Notes: generated by a model from the sequence alone, not told the origin. A DNA stretch of 64,000 bases from Silene conica (GCA_029255685.2 CM055311.2:56937048-57001047), one strand, 5' to 3'; positions 23,205-36,137 are shown, numbered from the stretch's first letter. Made by a program: numbers and translations.

Positions 23205-24758
23205 GTGCAGATAATCGCTAAAGAGAATAACCTAGGGTACCTCGAAAGTGGATGCTCCCGACACATGACAGGCGACGCCAACCTATTCACAACCTTAAAG
23301 CCATTTGACGGAGGAAAGGTCACCTTCGGAGACAACAAAAAGGGAAAGGTTATAGGTGTCGGTAAGATAGGCATCTCATCATCTCATACTATTAGCGATG
23401 TATGTCTGGTAAGTGGCCTTAAACATAACTTAATTAGTATATCCCAGTTATGCGACAAAGGAAACAAAGTTGTCTTTCATGCAGATATTTGTCGTATAAT
23501 TATGGAAGGTACAAGTAAAGTAATTCTTGAAGGTCATAGAAAGAAAAATGTTTATATGATTGATTTAAACGTTGTACCTACTGACTCTCTCTCATGCATG
23601 AAAGTTACGTTAGATGATCCATGTCTCTGGCATAAGAGATTTGGTCATATTAGTTCTCCTATTCTTAGCAAATTGAAGAGATGGGACTTGGTCGAAGGTC
23701 TTCCCAAGATCAAGTTTGATCAAGAAAAGATGTGCGACACATGTGCACGATATAAACACGTCAGATCATCCTTCAAACCAAAAAGAATAGTAAGTACTAA
23801 CCAAGCTGATCTTGAACTGGTACATATGGATCTCTGTGGCCCTATGAAGGTAAGAAGCAGAGGCGGTTCCAGGTACGTTTTCGTTCTAGTTGATGATTAT
23901 TCTAGATTTGTTTGGCCAATTTTTCTTCATTCTAAAGATGAAACATTTGATGAATTTGTTAGTCTCATGAAACTTGTCCAAAAAAAATTAAAATCTAACC
24001 TAGTAACAATTCAAACTGACCATGGAACTCAGTTCGATAACCCTGCTTTTATTGAGTTCTGTAAAACCAACGGTGTTAGACATAACTTCTCTGCACCTAG
24101 AACACCACAACAAAACGGAGTAGTAGAACGCATGAACAAAACCCTAGAAGACATGGCTAGAACAATGCTTCTTTGTAGTGGCCTACCTAGAAACTTTTGG
24201 GCTGAGGCTATTAGTATAGCTTGTTATATTCATAATCGTGCTATGATTAGACCTGTCCTTAGAAAGACACCTTATGAACTTTTACGTGGTCGTAAACCTA
24301 ATATATCACATCTAAGATGTTTTGGGAGTAAATGCTTCGTTCATAACAATGGTAAAAATCGTTTAAGCAAATTTGACCCTAGAAGTGATGAGGCAATTTT
24401 TATAGGATATTTTGATCATAGTAAAGCCTATAAAGTTTTTAATAAACGTAGCTTGTGCATAGAAGAGAGTATACATGTTATCTTTGATGAGAATAATGCC
24501 TTCGAAAAGCCTTTACAGGACGAGGAGGAAAACCTAGACGAACCAGACTTTCGTTTGTCAAGGGAAGATCCTCCAGAGATAGAAAATGATGATGAAGGCG
24601 AAATTCAAGGAATCAACGATGAACTTAACTTGGGACAAAACGGTGCGAGAACTGAAAACACAGTTGATGATATTGTTAACCAGTCTCAAACCAATGACTT
24701 GGAACCTAGGGTTGTAGCTAATGAAGCTACAACTTTGAATCAAAACCAAAGGGAATAG
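23205..24758 (+). pseudogene. Copia 2 protease and integrase
   Basis: The protease motif reads YLESGCSRHMTGD where the family has YLDSGCSRHMTG, so the catalytic Asp is replaced by Glu. The zinc-binding region (WHKRFGHI, CDTCARYKH) is followed by an integrase core with HMDLCGPM, QTDHGTQFDN and NGVVERMNKTLEDM holding the D, D, E residues, then ELLRGRKPNISHLRCFGSKC. The frame ends at a TAG at 24756-24758 inside the acidic hinge before reverse transcriptase. Confidence 0.9.
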
Positions 24759-24794
24759 GTCATAGTTATACCTGACTCTCCTATAAACCCTGGT

Positions 24795-25601
24795 TTGGAT
24801 TCAGGGGGAACAAGTCTAAATCCCGAGTCGATTAGTAGCAACGAAAACAATCAATCAAGAAACTGGAGATATAAAGGCTCTCACCCACTGGATAATGTCA
24901 TAAGAAGCCTTACAGAAGGAGTCCAAACTCGAAGAAGCTTAAACAACTTTTGCTCCTTCTACTCCTTTCTCTCCACAATCGAACCTACCAATATAAAATA
25001 GGCTCTTGCAGAACCTGACTGGATAGTCGCCATGCAAGAAGAACTTCAACAGTTCGAAAGAAATAAAGTATGGCATCTTGTTCCTCATCCAAAAGATAGA
25101 TCAGTAATTGGGACGAGATGGGTATTCAGAAATAAATTGGATGACTCTAGAGTCATCGTACGTAACAAAGTAAGACTGGTCGTTCAAGGATACAATCAAC
25201 AGGAAAGGATCGATTATAACGAAACCTTCGCTCTAGTTGCTCGCCTTGAAGCGATTTGCTTGCTCATAGCATTTGCTGCACAAAAAGGAATGAAATTATT
25301 TCAAATGGATGTTAAGACTGCATTCCTTAATGGATATCTTCAGGAGGAAGTCTATGTCGAACAACCTCCCGAATTTCCTGACAAAAAACTCAAGGATCAC
25401 ATATACAGATTGGACAAAGCTCTTTACGGGATGAAACAGGCCCCTCGAGAATGGTATGACAGACTATCAAAGTTTCTATTGGAAAACGGATTCAAGAGAG
25501 GATCAGTGGACAAAACACTATTTCTGAAGAGTGAAAATTTCGACTTATTAGTAGTCCAGATCTACGTTGACGATATTATATTTGGCTCAACCAATAACTA
25601 G
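24795..25601 (+). pseudogene. Copia 2 reverse transcriptase
   Basis: Hinge sequence and SHPLDNVIRSLTEGVQTR lead to a stop at 24999-25001. The frame continues with MQEELQQFERNKVWHLVPHP, GTRWVFRNKLD, FQMDVKTAFLNGYLQEEVYV, LYGMKQAPREWYDRL and the active-site box IYVDDIIFGSTN, all key residues present. A TAG at 25599-25601 cuts it directly after the YVDD box. Confidence 0.9.
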
Positions 25602-26462
25602 TTGTGCCAATATTTCTCAGAGTTGATGACATCCGAGTTCGAGATGAGTATGATGGGAGAATTAAAATTCTTCCTTGGACTTCAAATTCAACAAACGAAC
25701 GAGGGTATCAAAGTGCATCAACAAAAATACGTCAAGGAATTAATAAAGAAATTCGGAATGGAATCCTCTCATCCCATGCCTACTCCAATGGTAACAGATA
25801 AAAAACTCACCAAAGACGAAGACGGTAAGTCAGTAGATGAAACTACTTATAGAGGTATGATCGGCTCACTTCTTTATCTTACTGCAAGTCGTCCAGATAT
25901 AATGTTTAGTGTCTGCGTCTGTGCTTGGTTCCAATCTGCACCAAAAGAATCGCATATGATTGCGGTTAAGAGAATTCGAAGATACCTAATCGGAACATCA
26001 AAATTATACCTATGGTATCCTATGGACTGTAATTTTAACCTATTAGGATATTCAGATGCGAATTATGCAGGTTGTTCTTTAGACAGGAAAAGTACTTCTG
26101 GACTTGCGACCTTCGTTGGACCATGTATTATATCATGGGCATCCAAGAAACAAAATTTTGTTGCCTTGTCAACCGCAGAAGCAGAATATATTGCAGCTGC
26201 ACTGGTATGTTCCCAACTCATATGGTTAAAACAACAATTGCTTGATTATGGTATTGACGTGGGATGTGTGCCAATATTATGTGATAATACGAGTGCTATA
26301 ATAATATCTAAGAACCCGGCTCAGCACTCGAGAACAAAGCACATAGAAATTAGACATCACTTCTTACGTGACCATGTAGAAAAGAAAAACGTTAAGTTGG
26401 AATTTTGTAGTACGGAAAAACAATGGGCATATATTTTTACTAAACCTTTGGCTAGGGAATGA
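25602..26462 (+). pseudogene. Copia 2 reverse transcriptase thumb and RNase H
   Basis: Continues in the same frame after the TAG with MGELKFFLGLQIQQ and TASRPDIMFSVCVCAWFQ, then RNase H motifs GYSDANYAGC, STAEAEYIAA and LCDNTSAI, ending in IFTKPLARE. Without the two upstream stops reverse transcriptase and RNase H would be one continuous frame. Confidence 0.9.
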
Positions 26463-27489
26463 TTTGAGACTTTGCGATTGGAAATTGGTTTAATCGGTGG
26501 CACCTAATCGATCTTAAGAGCTGAAAATAACTCAATGACTGACTATGAAAAAGACAGAATTATATGACAGTGTCCGTATATTCCGCTGCATGCCTTTGTG
26601 TGTTATTTTTTATTAAATGCTCAATTGTCGATTATATCATGCTATATGTTATACGAACGAACACAACCAATATCTCAATCAAAATAATAATATTCAAATA
26701 TTAACAAATTTATGCCTAAAATATTATTTTTATATTATTATATATATGTATAGTTACGTACCTCAAGTACGTAACTTATAATCAACTTGTGACAATTAAT
26801 TACGTATCATATTTACGTAACTAACCAAAACCATAACATAATTCCACGTACCAAAACTTACGAAATATCAAAACCCATCTCAATTATTTACCTTTCAAGC
26901 CTTCCTTACCCTTATCTTTTAATCTTCTTTTTGCTTACCCTTTTAAAACATTGTGGCCCAATTTTCTTTATCCCTAATTCGGCCCATTGGCATGTATTGC
27001 ATATTTTGGATTGTTTTCAGAACATTCGGTCCTATTCCCTACTACATTCGGCCCATTAGGCTATTATCCGACACATTCAGCCTGTGTAGCTTTCTTTTGT
27101 ATATTCGGCCCATCGGCTTTTTAGTACTTGGTTGTGTGTCCTTTTCCCGTTCGTGTTTCGTATTTGCTTGATTTTAATCATGTTTGTGTGTTTGATTTAG
27201 AATCGCATGCTTAGGTTTGTTTCGTATTATATCATTCTAGTCGTTTTATGTCTTTGTTTCCGTCTTTTCAATGATGTCAAGAGGGTGAAAAGAATGCGAC
27301 CTAGATTACGAATTTGCCTAAGATTGCTCCTTGTCGTAACGTATTGTCTCTCATAGTTCTTTAAGTAATTGGTTTAATCTAAAAATAGAAACCCTAGTTG
27401 ATCTATATTATGAATGACCAATATTATGTTGAGGGGGAACATTACAACGTTACATTTAGACACGATTCTAGATAAGACTTGCCATCATT
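26463..27489 (+). other. Copia 2 region between pol and polypurine tract
   Basis: About 1 kb with no convincing ORF. Bases 26955-27120 repeat ATTCGG(C/T)CCATT-like units five times with irregular spacing. SIRE-type elements often carry a spacer or extra ORF here; I see no envelope-like protein. Confidence 0.6.
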
Positions 27490-27502
27490 AAAAGGGGGAA
27501 TT
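27490..27502 (+). promoter_or_regulatory. Copia 2 polypurine tract
   Basis: AAAAGGGGGAATT lies immediately before the 3' LTR. Confidence 0.88.
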
Positions 27503-29204
27503 TGTTGAGTAATATATTTTATATATTTAATATATTGTTTTATGTTTTAATAATGACAAGTCTAGATAATTATGTTTTATATATATATATGTGTAATCGT
27601 GCGTTTAAGTGTACAGTTAATTATAAAGCGAAGATCATAGTTTAGTAAAGTATAGATACAATCGTAGATTGAAGAAAAGATCAAGCTCGTGTCAAGTCTT
27701 TTTGAAGACTTACAAGATTAAAGTCTTATTGCGGAATCAAAGAGCTCCTAAGTTATAGGTCGTATCTATAACTATTGAAGAAATGAGATTTGCGTTGAAT
27801 AAATAAAAGCGTGAAAGTATATGCGTATTATTGTTATATTGTCATATATTAATTTAGTAATCTTAAAACGATTTTTAGAATAAAAATGTTCTTTGGTTAA
27901 CAAGGATTAAAATAATTATCTTATGAGATAATTATTTATTCTAATATACTAAAAATTTTATTCTAACCGTTATTGTCAAATCTAAACTCCTAGGGAATTA
28001 AATACGCTTCGAGAAATATGTCTCGAAAAACGTGTCCTATGAAACGTGCTCCTCGGGAACCGCGCACCTCGGGAAACGTGTACATCGTTTTGCGTGCGGT
28101 TGAAGTAACACGTTTTATATTGTCTTTGAGGTTTAATTAAATAAATAATATGTTTATTTAATTTACTTAAAGTCAAACTAGGATTTTTTTTTTTGAAAGA
28201 AAATCACTCCATTAATAAATAATCATACGACATCTACAAAATATGTGTAATTTGACTGGATACAACTCGATTAGAATCAAATAAAATAAAATCTTGTTCA
28301 AAGAAAGATCTGTAAACTTGAATTGCTTCAAAGCACGTCCTCTATCATATCGCCGCAAACAGCTTTTCACAAGAGGATATAATTTATTATATCTTGATAA
28401 GAATTATGAATTGATTTAAAGTAGGATATTATATTATATGGTATAAGTTGTTTCCTAAATCAAATAGTTTTCGGAAATAAAATCTTATGTCTTAAATTAA
28501 TAATATCTTAAAAAAGTCTTTTCCTAAATCAAATAAGATTAAGCTTTAGAATATTACCTAGAATGAGTATTCTAGATGATGTAATATTCCTAAGCTATCT
28601 AGGATTCAGCCTAGATCTAAATTACTATATAAGAGACATTAAATCATACGTTGAAAGCTAACAAAACAATTTACACGCCTCACGCTTAAAAAGAAAGAAC
28701 TGAACGTTATCTTTCGTGCATCTCGTTTTCCGTGCTAATCATTGTCAGATCTCGTAATAAAGACTACAAGCTTTGAAGATTACTCTCATACGTTCAAGAT
28801 CGTTGAACATAAGAGTTCATTGAAGATTTTATCTTATACAATTAAGATAGTTCGAGTATTTAACGGTACTCATTTGTTGTCAAGTATTTAACGGTACTTG
28901 ACATAGCTAGATATTTAGCAGTATCTAGATTGAGTTACAACTAATATCAAAGTTTTACGAGTAGGGTTGATAAAATTGTAATCCAGAGAAGGTACTAATT
29001 TTATTAATCGAGAATAGTGGACGTAGGTTTCGATTTGTGAAACTGAACCACTTCAAAATATCGTGTCTCCTTTTATTTTGTCGTTCTTACTTGTTACTTG
29101 TTACTATCACGCTCGATCAACATACATCGAAGAAGAATCGAAAAAGTTGGCAAACTCAATTCAACCCCCCCTTCTTGATTATATCCAGATCAATAGACTC
29201 TTCA
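27503..29204 (+). repeat. 3' LTR of Copia 2
   Basis: 1702 bp, aligning with 18767-20286 with scattered substitutions, a short deletion, and one insertion at 28184-28375 that explains the extra length. Confidence 0.92.
28184..28375 (-). mobile_element. Small retroposon or LINE 3' tail in the 3' LTR
   Basis: Starts with a T10-11 run on the plus strand (a poly-A tail on the minus strand) followed by GAAAGAAAATCACTCCATTAA, and replaces about ten bases (TTGGTTAAAG) present in the other LTR. AGGAT occurs at both junctions and could be a short target repeat. About 190 bp, no coding capacity. Confidence 0.6.
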
Positions 29205-29301
29205 TCCTCCTATCACCAATTGGTTTTAGGATGGAACCTCACTTGCTTATGGGCCGGTTTCATGCACCTAATTCTATAAGACCGCTGCGGGGAACTCAAC
29301 A
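29205..29301 (+). mobile_element. Solo-LTR-like short element, right half
   Basis: Continuation of 18692-18766 after Copia 2 (first five bases are the TCCTC target copy). Contains ACCAATTGGTTTTAGGATGG and ends AACTCAACA. Confidence 0.45.
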
Positions 29302-30074
29302 CTAATGATATCAGGATCTTAATCTGTTTGGTGCTGGTTTTGTACACAGCAACCCTTTTGAATATGGGAATTCATCTTTGTGGGATACGTCGGATCCTGA
29401 TGGCTCTACTCCTGAATAGCCTTTCCTCTCTTCTTTGTCTGATTCTTCAGAAAATTTGATGCACGTAGTTTCATCCTCGTCTTCTGGACAAATTTTTCAA
29501 GATGCTATGGATGTTTTTCCACAAGGTCAGACTGTTTCGGGGGAGTTACAGGAGGTTATTCCTCTGAATAAGACAATTCCTCAATTGCCTCATAGGGTGA
29601 GTTGTGTTAATATTGAAGGACGTCAGGTTCAGGTTCAGAAGGAGAGTTCGGAGTTGGGAGGTATGGATCTACTGCAGTCTCAGCAGAATCATGGTTGGAA
29701 AAAAGAATATTGCTAGTGGTGGAATTGGTCATGGTAAGGGTAAGGACATGCAAAAGCTTATTCAGGCTTGTAATGCATCTTTTTCAGATTATCTAATGCA
29801 AGCGAAGCGTAAGTGTTTTTTTGATCCGGGGAGCGAAGCATGTACAACTAAGGAAATGTATAATTATGACAAAGATTATCCAAACCTTACTAGCATTGCA
29901 AAAAGGTTTAAGGAATGGGAAGCAGCTTCTTTTAAAGGAGCATCGACCTCAGGGAAGTGTTTTTTCAGGGTGTCCATTGATTCAGATGATTTGGTGATAT
30001 CTTCGTCTGATTCCAGGGGTTGCAAAAACTTCAAATTTGGAGAGGGTTGACACGGTTCAACCCTCGTAGGAAGC
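29302..30074 (+). pseudogene. LINE ORF1 C-terminal part
   Basis: Resumes the LINE with a Ser/Asp-rich frame (NLFGAGFVHSNPFEYG, LWDTSDPDGS), a TAG near 29417, and SSENLMHVVSSSSSGQIFQD. A frameshift around 29690 leads into MVGKKNIASGGIGHGKGKDM and KRFKEWEAASFKG. No zinc knuckle or RRM was recognised. Confidence 0.55.
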
Positions 30075-33000
30075 ATGAGGATGGTTGTTTGGAATTGTAG
30101 GGGTTTATCTAATCCGCTCGCCCCTACAATTACTAAGTTAAGAGCGCTACTATTTCAATATAGCTTTAATTATGATGTTATTTTATTATCGGAAACAAAA
30201 ACATATGTAGGAACTGTGGCGTCGTATTTCCGTCCTTTTAGGTACACTAATTTTTCAGGTGTAGATGCGGATGGTAGTAAAGGGGGTTTATGGGTCGGAT
30301 GGAAAGTAGGTCTTAACATTGTAAGCATGTTCTAGTGCCCAAATCTTGTACTACTTATGGTAACTCAATGCCCTATTAGGTTTTGGTATATCTTTTGTAT
30401 CTATGGTGCCTCAAAGCCGGAGGATCGAATGGAAGTATGGACTTCTTTGGACTATCATATTTCGCACTTGGATTCTCATTTCTTAATGATTGGTGATTTT
30501 AATCAAATTGAGTGGCTTGAGGACAAGTTGGAAGGTAGTAGGAGTATCTCAAAATCTGTAAACTCGTTTGTGGAATGGAAGGAAAGAAATTCAACTTTCG
30601 GATATCCCTTTTAAAGGACCAAAATTCACATGGTGTAATAACTGAAAGGGATCAAAAATAATTTATGAAAGACTTGACAAAGTACTTGCGTCGGCCGCGT
30701 GGTTTGATTTATTTCCTGACTCCAGAATTAGACACCTTCTATCATGCACCAATTATTTTTGATACGGATTTTATGCGTAGGAAACAAAAATCTTGCTATA
30801 AAATGGATGCATTGGCTTTTAAATATGAGGACTGCTTACATTTGGTTAAAAGAGCCTGGTGTTGGAGTGTCCGGGGTTCACCCTCCTTTATACTTGAAAG
30901 GAAGTTGGACTGTGTGTCTAGAATGATGGCCAGATGGGCCTTGGAGAAAAGGAAGGAATGGGGACATAAATGGACTGATTTTGATGTTAAGATGGAGCAG
31001 CTATTGGAGGGCATTTTTAGTGGTCAATCTGAGACAATTTTTGAGAAGCTTCATACTGAGTACTTGGATTTTAATAAAGTTGCTGCCACGTTTTGGAAGC
31101 AAAGAGCAAAATTGCACTGGCTTAGGGAAGGAGATGCATGCACAAAGTTTTTTTCTATTCAGTAAGGACTCGTCGTGGGCGAAATTTCATTGCTGGTATC
31201 AAGAAACATGATGATTGATGAGTCTTGGAGTTTCGAAGATGATGAGATAAGGACAGTGTTAGGACCTTTATGGGGTCATAAAAGGCGACAAGATTTTCCT
31301 TCTTTTTCTTCTTCTTATGATAGACTGTTTTCTGTTGTTGATTCTAAGCTACCTTTGGATCAGCGTGTTTGGTTAGCTCAGCCTTTTACGAGGAAGGAGA
31401 TGAGGAAAGCGGTTTTCCAACTTTCACCCTTGAAGTCCCCTGGTCCGGATGGTATTCCAGCTACTTTCTTTCAGCATTATTGGTTTCATATTAAGGGATA
31501 TTGTTAAGGTTGTGTTACATATGTTATCAACTGGGCAAATTCTCTCAAAAATTAACAGAACAACAATTGTCTTGATTCCAAAGGTTTTGGGTCCTTGAAC
31601 TTTGAACCAGTTCCGACCAATCAGTTTGTGTAACGTTATTATGAAGATTGTGACAAAAGTTGTTACTAACAAGCTTGCTAAGGTAATGCCTTTATTGGTT
31701 GGTAAATTTCAAAATGGTTTTGTGCCTGGAAGGAATATTACGGATAACATCCTCATTTCACATAAGCTTTTCAGTCGCATTTCGAATAAAAAGAGGGGTT
31801 CTAAGGGGGCACTTGCTTTTAAGATCGATATGAGTAAAGCTTATGATCGACTGCAGTGGAACTTTATTGAAAAGACGCTTTGGATTATGGAGTTCCCTCC
31901 TTCTCTTATTTCGCTCATCATGGCTTGTGTTTCTTCGCTTTCTTATAGCATCTCTATTAATGGGTCCTCTGGGAAGGTCTTCAAACCAACAAATGGTATT
32001 AGGCAGGGTGATCCTTTATCACCGTTTATTTTTGCGCTATGCACGGAGGTCTTTTCTCGTTCCATTGTCAAAGCAGAAGATGCTAGGGAGTTTTATGGTC
32101 TTAAGATTTGCATAAATGCACAGGCTATTTCCCACTTATTGTTTGCGGATGATGCAATCTTTTTCATTGAGGCAAATTCTTGTGCTTGTTACTCCTTAAT
32201 GAAGGTTATCAACACTTTTTCCAAGGCCTCGGGACAGATGCTTAATAAGGATAAGTCGGCAGTCAGTTTTAGTCTGAATTGCACTTTAAGGAACACGCAA
32301 AGTTGTCTGAAAGCCCTCAAGGTAAAACAGCAGAGAAGCATGGGATCTTACTTAGGATTGCCAACTGATTTTGGTGGATCTAGAAAGGAATTTTTTAACT
32401 TCTCGCTTGAAAGAGTTCGTTCTAGGATTTTAAAATGGAAAACTGCTTACTATCGCCAGCTGGTAGATTAACTCTTAATTCTTCCGTTCTCTCTTCACTA
32501 TCTCTTTATTCTCTATCGGCTTTTAAGTTGTCGGTAAGTGTGAGTTCAAAGATTACTTCTTTGATCTCGCTTTTTTGGTGGAAAGGAACGGTGGATGGCC
32601 GAGGAATCTCTTGGTGCAGTAATCTTTTTCTCAATATGTCAAAATCTAGAGGTAGTTTGGGCATTCGGAACATCAAATGCTTTAATCAAGCTCTCCTAGC
32701 AAAGGTTTCATGGCGGATCCTTTCTAATTCGGACTCCCTTATTGCGAATACTTTGGGAATTCAGCTCAATATCACAAAGAATATGTTAAGGAATGGTTCC
32801 CTTTTGAACAATCCAAAAAGCTGGGGGGACGAAGTATTCTATGGGGTTGCTCTTTGCTGAAGAAGGGATTGTGTTGGGAGGTGGGTTTACCATCTATGTT
32901 GAGTTTTTGGAAGGATAAAGGGTTAATGGACATTCAATGGAATTCTTGTTGGGGTTACAGTCGTCTGATCCTCATTGTTCCCCCTCATCCAGTGTTTCGC

Positions 33001-34202
33001 AATTCCAATTGGAGGATGGTAGATGGGATGTTGACAATGTTATTCGATGTTGTGGTAAAGGGGTTGTTCTTCCTATTCTTTTATCCTTACCCACTCCTTT
33101 TTTGGATGATGAGGATTCAATAGTTTGGAGTTTTGATGCTGGGGGACAGTACTCAGTGAAGAGTGGTTACCATCTTGCTTTTGATGAGATGTAAAACTCC
33201 TCTACTAGTCAAAGAGATTTGAGTCGTTTGCATTGTACATCCCAGGCTGTAAGGAAATCTGGTCTCTAGTCATTGCCAATACCGAATAAATGGAGAGTTT
33301 TTCTATGGAAAATATTTTCGAATACTCTTCCGGTGGGCAAGGAATTTCAAAGTAGGAGCTTGTGTTGGTTTTCCAATTGTACCTTCTGCTTCTCCGCCTT
33401 CTGCGTTGAATCCCTTCCACATCTTTTCCGGGATTGTGCTATTGCTCAGAGATTTTGGAGTAGCTCACCATTAGGGATCTGGGTGTCTTTTGATGGTCAT
33501 ATTCCTATTTATGAATGGATTACTAACTGGATAGTTTTTTTGAGGAAGGTGGATTCATCTGATAAGGCGGTCTGCTACTTCATCGCAACACTCTGGGCTA
33601 TTTGGAATTTTAGGAATGCACTTGTTTTCCGTGGCTTTCAGGGGCATATTTCGGTTTTCATGGATCAAATATACAAAGATGTTTCAGATATTATGGCTTC
33701 TAAGCTCGAAAATGTCATTGTTAACTTTAGACAAAGCTCATCTTCTTCGGATTGTTTACGTACTTTAAGATGATTCGTAGTAGTTTTCCTCGTGAACTTG
33801 TTGGGATGCAAAAGTGTTCATCAAGTTTTCGAATTAAATTTGATGCAGCTTGGTTTACGGATTTCATGGGCGCTGCTGGTTGGGTCATCTTTGATGTTGA
33901 AGGGTCTATTTGTTATAAAGGATCTGTCACTCTTTGGGCTATGAATCCTCTCCATGCAGAAGGTTTGGCTTTTTCGGAGGCCCTTAAGTCTGCCCTGGTT
34001 TTCAGACTTAGACGCATCGATGTTGTCGTCTTAATCTCGTTCTTCAACTTTCGGAGACAGCTGTTTTGGATCGTTTCCTTAGAAGAGTTTATATTAGGAT
34101 AGAGAAACTTTTAGCATGTTTTCATTGTGTCACTCTTAGTTACTGTCCTAGAAAGCTGAATAGGATTGCTCATCAACTAGCCTCTTATGTGGCTAGGAGA
34201 TG
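30075..34202 (+). pseudogene. LINE ORF2: endonuclease, reverse transcriptase, RNase H
   Basis: The endonuclease part has VVWNCRGLSNP, LLSETKTY, GGLWVGW, MIGDFNQIEW and IYERLDKVL. Reverse transcriptase follows: SPGPDGIPATFFQHYW, NQFRPISLCNVIMKIVTKV, FVPGRNITDNILISH, FKIDMSKAYDRLQW, GIRQGDPLSPFIFAL and the active site LLFADDAIFF. Downstream are a zf-RVT-like region (MPIPNKWRVFLWKI, HLFRDCAIAQRFW) and an RNase H domain (FRIKFDAAWF, LHAEGLAFSEAL, a final HQLASYVARR). This matches plant L1-clade LINEs that carry RNase H. At least eight frameshifts or stops break it (30335, 30614, 31165, 31507, 32471, 32860, 33194 and 33773 are frame ends). Confidence 0.88.
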
Positions 34203-35389
34203 ATGTTCTATCCTATTTTTATGAACTATGTAAAAAAACAAATAATTGAGATTGAAGGATATAAAAAGGTGTTTTTAAGGCCCAAAATAAAAAGGAAAAA
34301 TGTTATGAAGAGCTGAGATTAGATTAAGCAATATGGATAGTTGAGATTGAAGAAAAAAACACTTAATACTAGTCAATTTCTTATGTACTAATTAATTCTG
34401 TTTCTCTCTAACACCTAATTAATTATTTTTCAGCCTCTATGAAGGGCCAATGAATTTATGACGGGTGTTAATTAGGTTTTAGATTGGCCAATTTTATTGT
34501 GTCTTTGTTGTTAATTGTACCATTTAATCGCGATTAGTCAGTTAATGCGCATGATTGATTAATTGAATCGGTAAACCCCAACCTAAGATTGAAAGCCTGG
34601 TAAGGGTTAGACCTGCTACAAACATTAGAGTGCTCTAATAAGTTGTGAGAGCCTGTTAGAAGCCTTCTAGGGCGATTAACGATCCGAGAAGACCTTTTCA
34701 CTACCCTTTAGATCAGATTGATATTTGCGACCGATCTGTGACCTAGGCTATAACCGTTCGACATTCATTGGTGAACCGACTATCCTAGTTTTCTTTCCCT
34801 ATATTTTTTTATACCCATTACTTTTCTCGTACTTTTATTTCCTTCACTACTTATAGTGTCGAAACCAAAATCAAACAACCCCATTTGGTTACCGACAGAC
34901 TTAGTTGAACACTTAGTCGAACAGGTAGTTTGCAAGATAGCCTACCTGTGGGGATCAACCCTACTTATCGCTAGCTTTTGCTAGTAGTTTTTAGGTTTAT
35001 TTTTGGTACTACGACGACCGGTATCACGTCCTTAGGAACTTCAAAAAATGAGCTCAAATAGATTAGTTTGAAGGGTTTGAATGGGTTTGCAGATTTTTAG
35101 ATCATGAAGATTAATGGAGGATTTGCAGCAATGGATTCACAGGAAGATTGAGGGGCTTTGGAAGGTTGAGGAGTTTCGCAGGTTTGAATTGGGAAGGGGA
35201 GAGAGATAAAAACGTGAGACAGGTAAGTGTGTCATTTTGGGAAAATGTGCAATGATTAGGTAGTTGGGGTTTAAAAATAAAGTGTTAGTTTTAGTTAATC
35301 TACGTTAATTTCAGCTATCCATTATCTTAGATTCAAGGGCTTACATTAGGACTAGAACTCAACATATATACATGGACTCATATGATCTA
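34203..35389. other. LINE 3' end and unresolved repeat-rich DNA
   Basis: The LINE 3' UTR probably ends in the short A-run near 34233. Bases 34850-35040 resemble the leader or LTR edge of a plant LTR retrotransposon (CTGTGGGGATCAACCCTAC and a TTTTTAGGTTT run) but no boundaries could be set. No gene seen. Confidence 0.4.
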
Positions 35390-35830
35390 TATATATTGCT
35401 TGTGTTTCTCAAATATCGTTATTGGATAATGGTTGTAATATATGTCTTTATTTGTTCAATTTGTGAACATCAAAGACAACAATGTTCTTTCTTATTAACT
35501 TGAGAGAGTTAAGTATTTAGTGATACTCAATAGATACAACTATAGTTAGTTGTAGTTAGGGAGGGTTATTTTCTAAATTGTAGAACGATACTAAAATAAT
35601 TAATCGAGAATAGTGGATGTAGGTTTCGATTTGTGAAGTTAACCACTTCAAAACCCTTGTCTCTTGCATCTTTACATTTCATTTTATTTTACGTTTTATA
35701 AGTGTTATTCGTGACTTGAATTTAATCGATAAACTCAAACTAACAATTATCAATACCACACTTTATACAAAATCGAAAAACTAGGCATACTCAATTCCTT
35801 CCTCATGTTCTTTTGATCATCGTAATTATT
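35390..35830 (+). repeat. Degenerate LTR fragment related to Copia 2
   Basis: Shares AATCGAGAATAGTGGA, TAGGTTTCGATTTGTGAA and CCACTTCAAAA in the same order as the 3' part of the Copia 2 LTR, followed by AAATCGAAAAACTAGGC where Copia 2 has AATCGAAAAAGTTGGC. It is much more diverged than the two Copia 2 LTRs are from each other, so it is an older relative, truncated at the left. Confidence 0.65.
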
Positions 35831-36137
35831 TCACAGTGTGGATCTGATGGAATTCTGGTTGTAGAAACTCTTACCTGATAAATCTTTAGATATCTCGAAA
35901 TTAATAATTGAAGGTCTCAATCTTTGTGATGCAAATTCAATTCGTAACACTTGGCAAATTCCGTGGAAAATCTTAAACATTATTAAGGTTGTGAAAATTA
36001 TATCTTCATTTCTTTGAGAAAGTGATAGTTCAACATTGTTTTTGGAAGGTCAACAAACTCATGAATTTTATGGATTATGTTGGACATCATGTCATGTTGG
36101 ACATCATGTCCAACTTTTAAAGATGGTTTAAATGTTA

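Larger units (their letters stand above)
18767..29204 (+). mobile_element. Ty1/Copia LTR retrotransposon 2 (SIRE- or Tork-like)
   Basis: LTRs at 18767-20286 and 27503-29204, an exact 5 bp target duplication TCCTC (18762-18766 and 29205-29209), a primer site two bases after the 5' LTR and a polypurine tract before the 3' LTR. The domain order is Gag with coiled coil and two zinc knuckles, protease, integrase, reverse transcriptase, RNase H. A long Gag with a coiled coil and a 1 kb region after pol suggest the SIRE lineage. The LTRs differ at few positions by eye, so the insertion is fairly young, yet the frames have several stops. Confidence 0.95.

Noticed and set aside
26463-27489. Envelope-like ORF after pol in Copia 2
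   Set aside because: No frame longer than about 70 codons and no signal or membrane pattern consistent with one.
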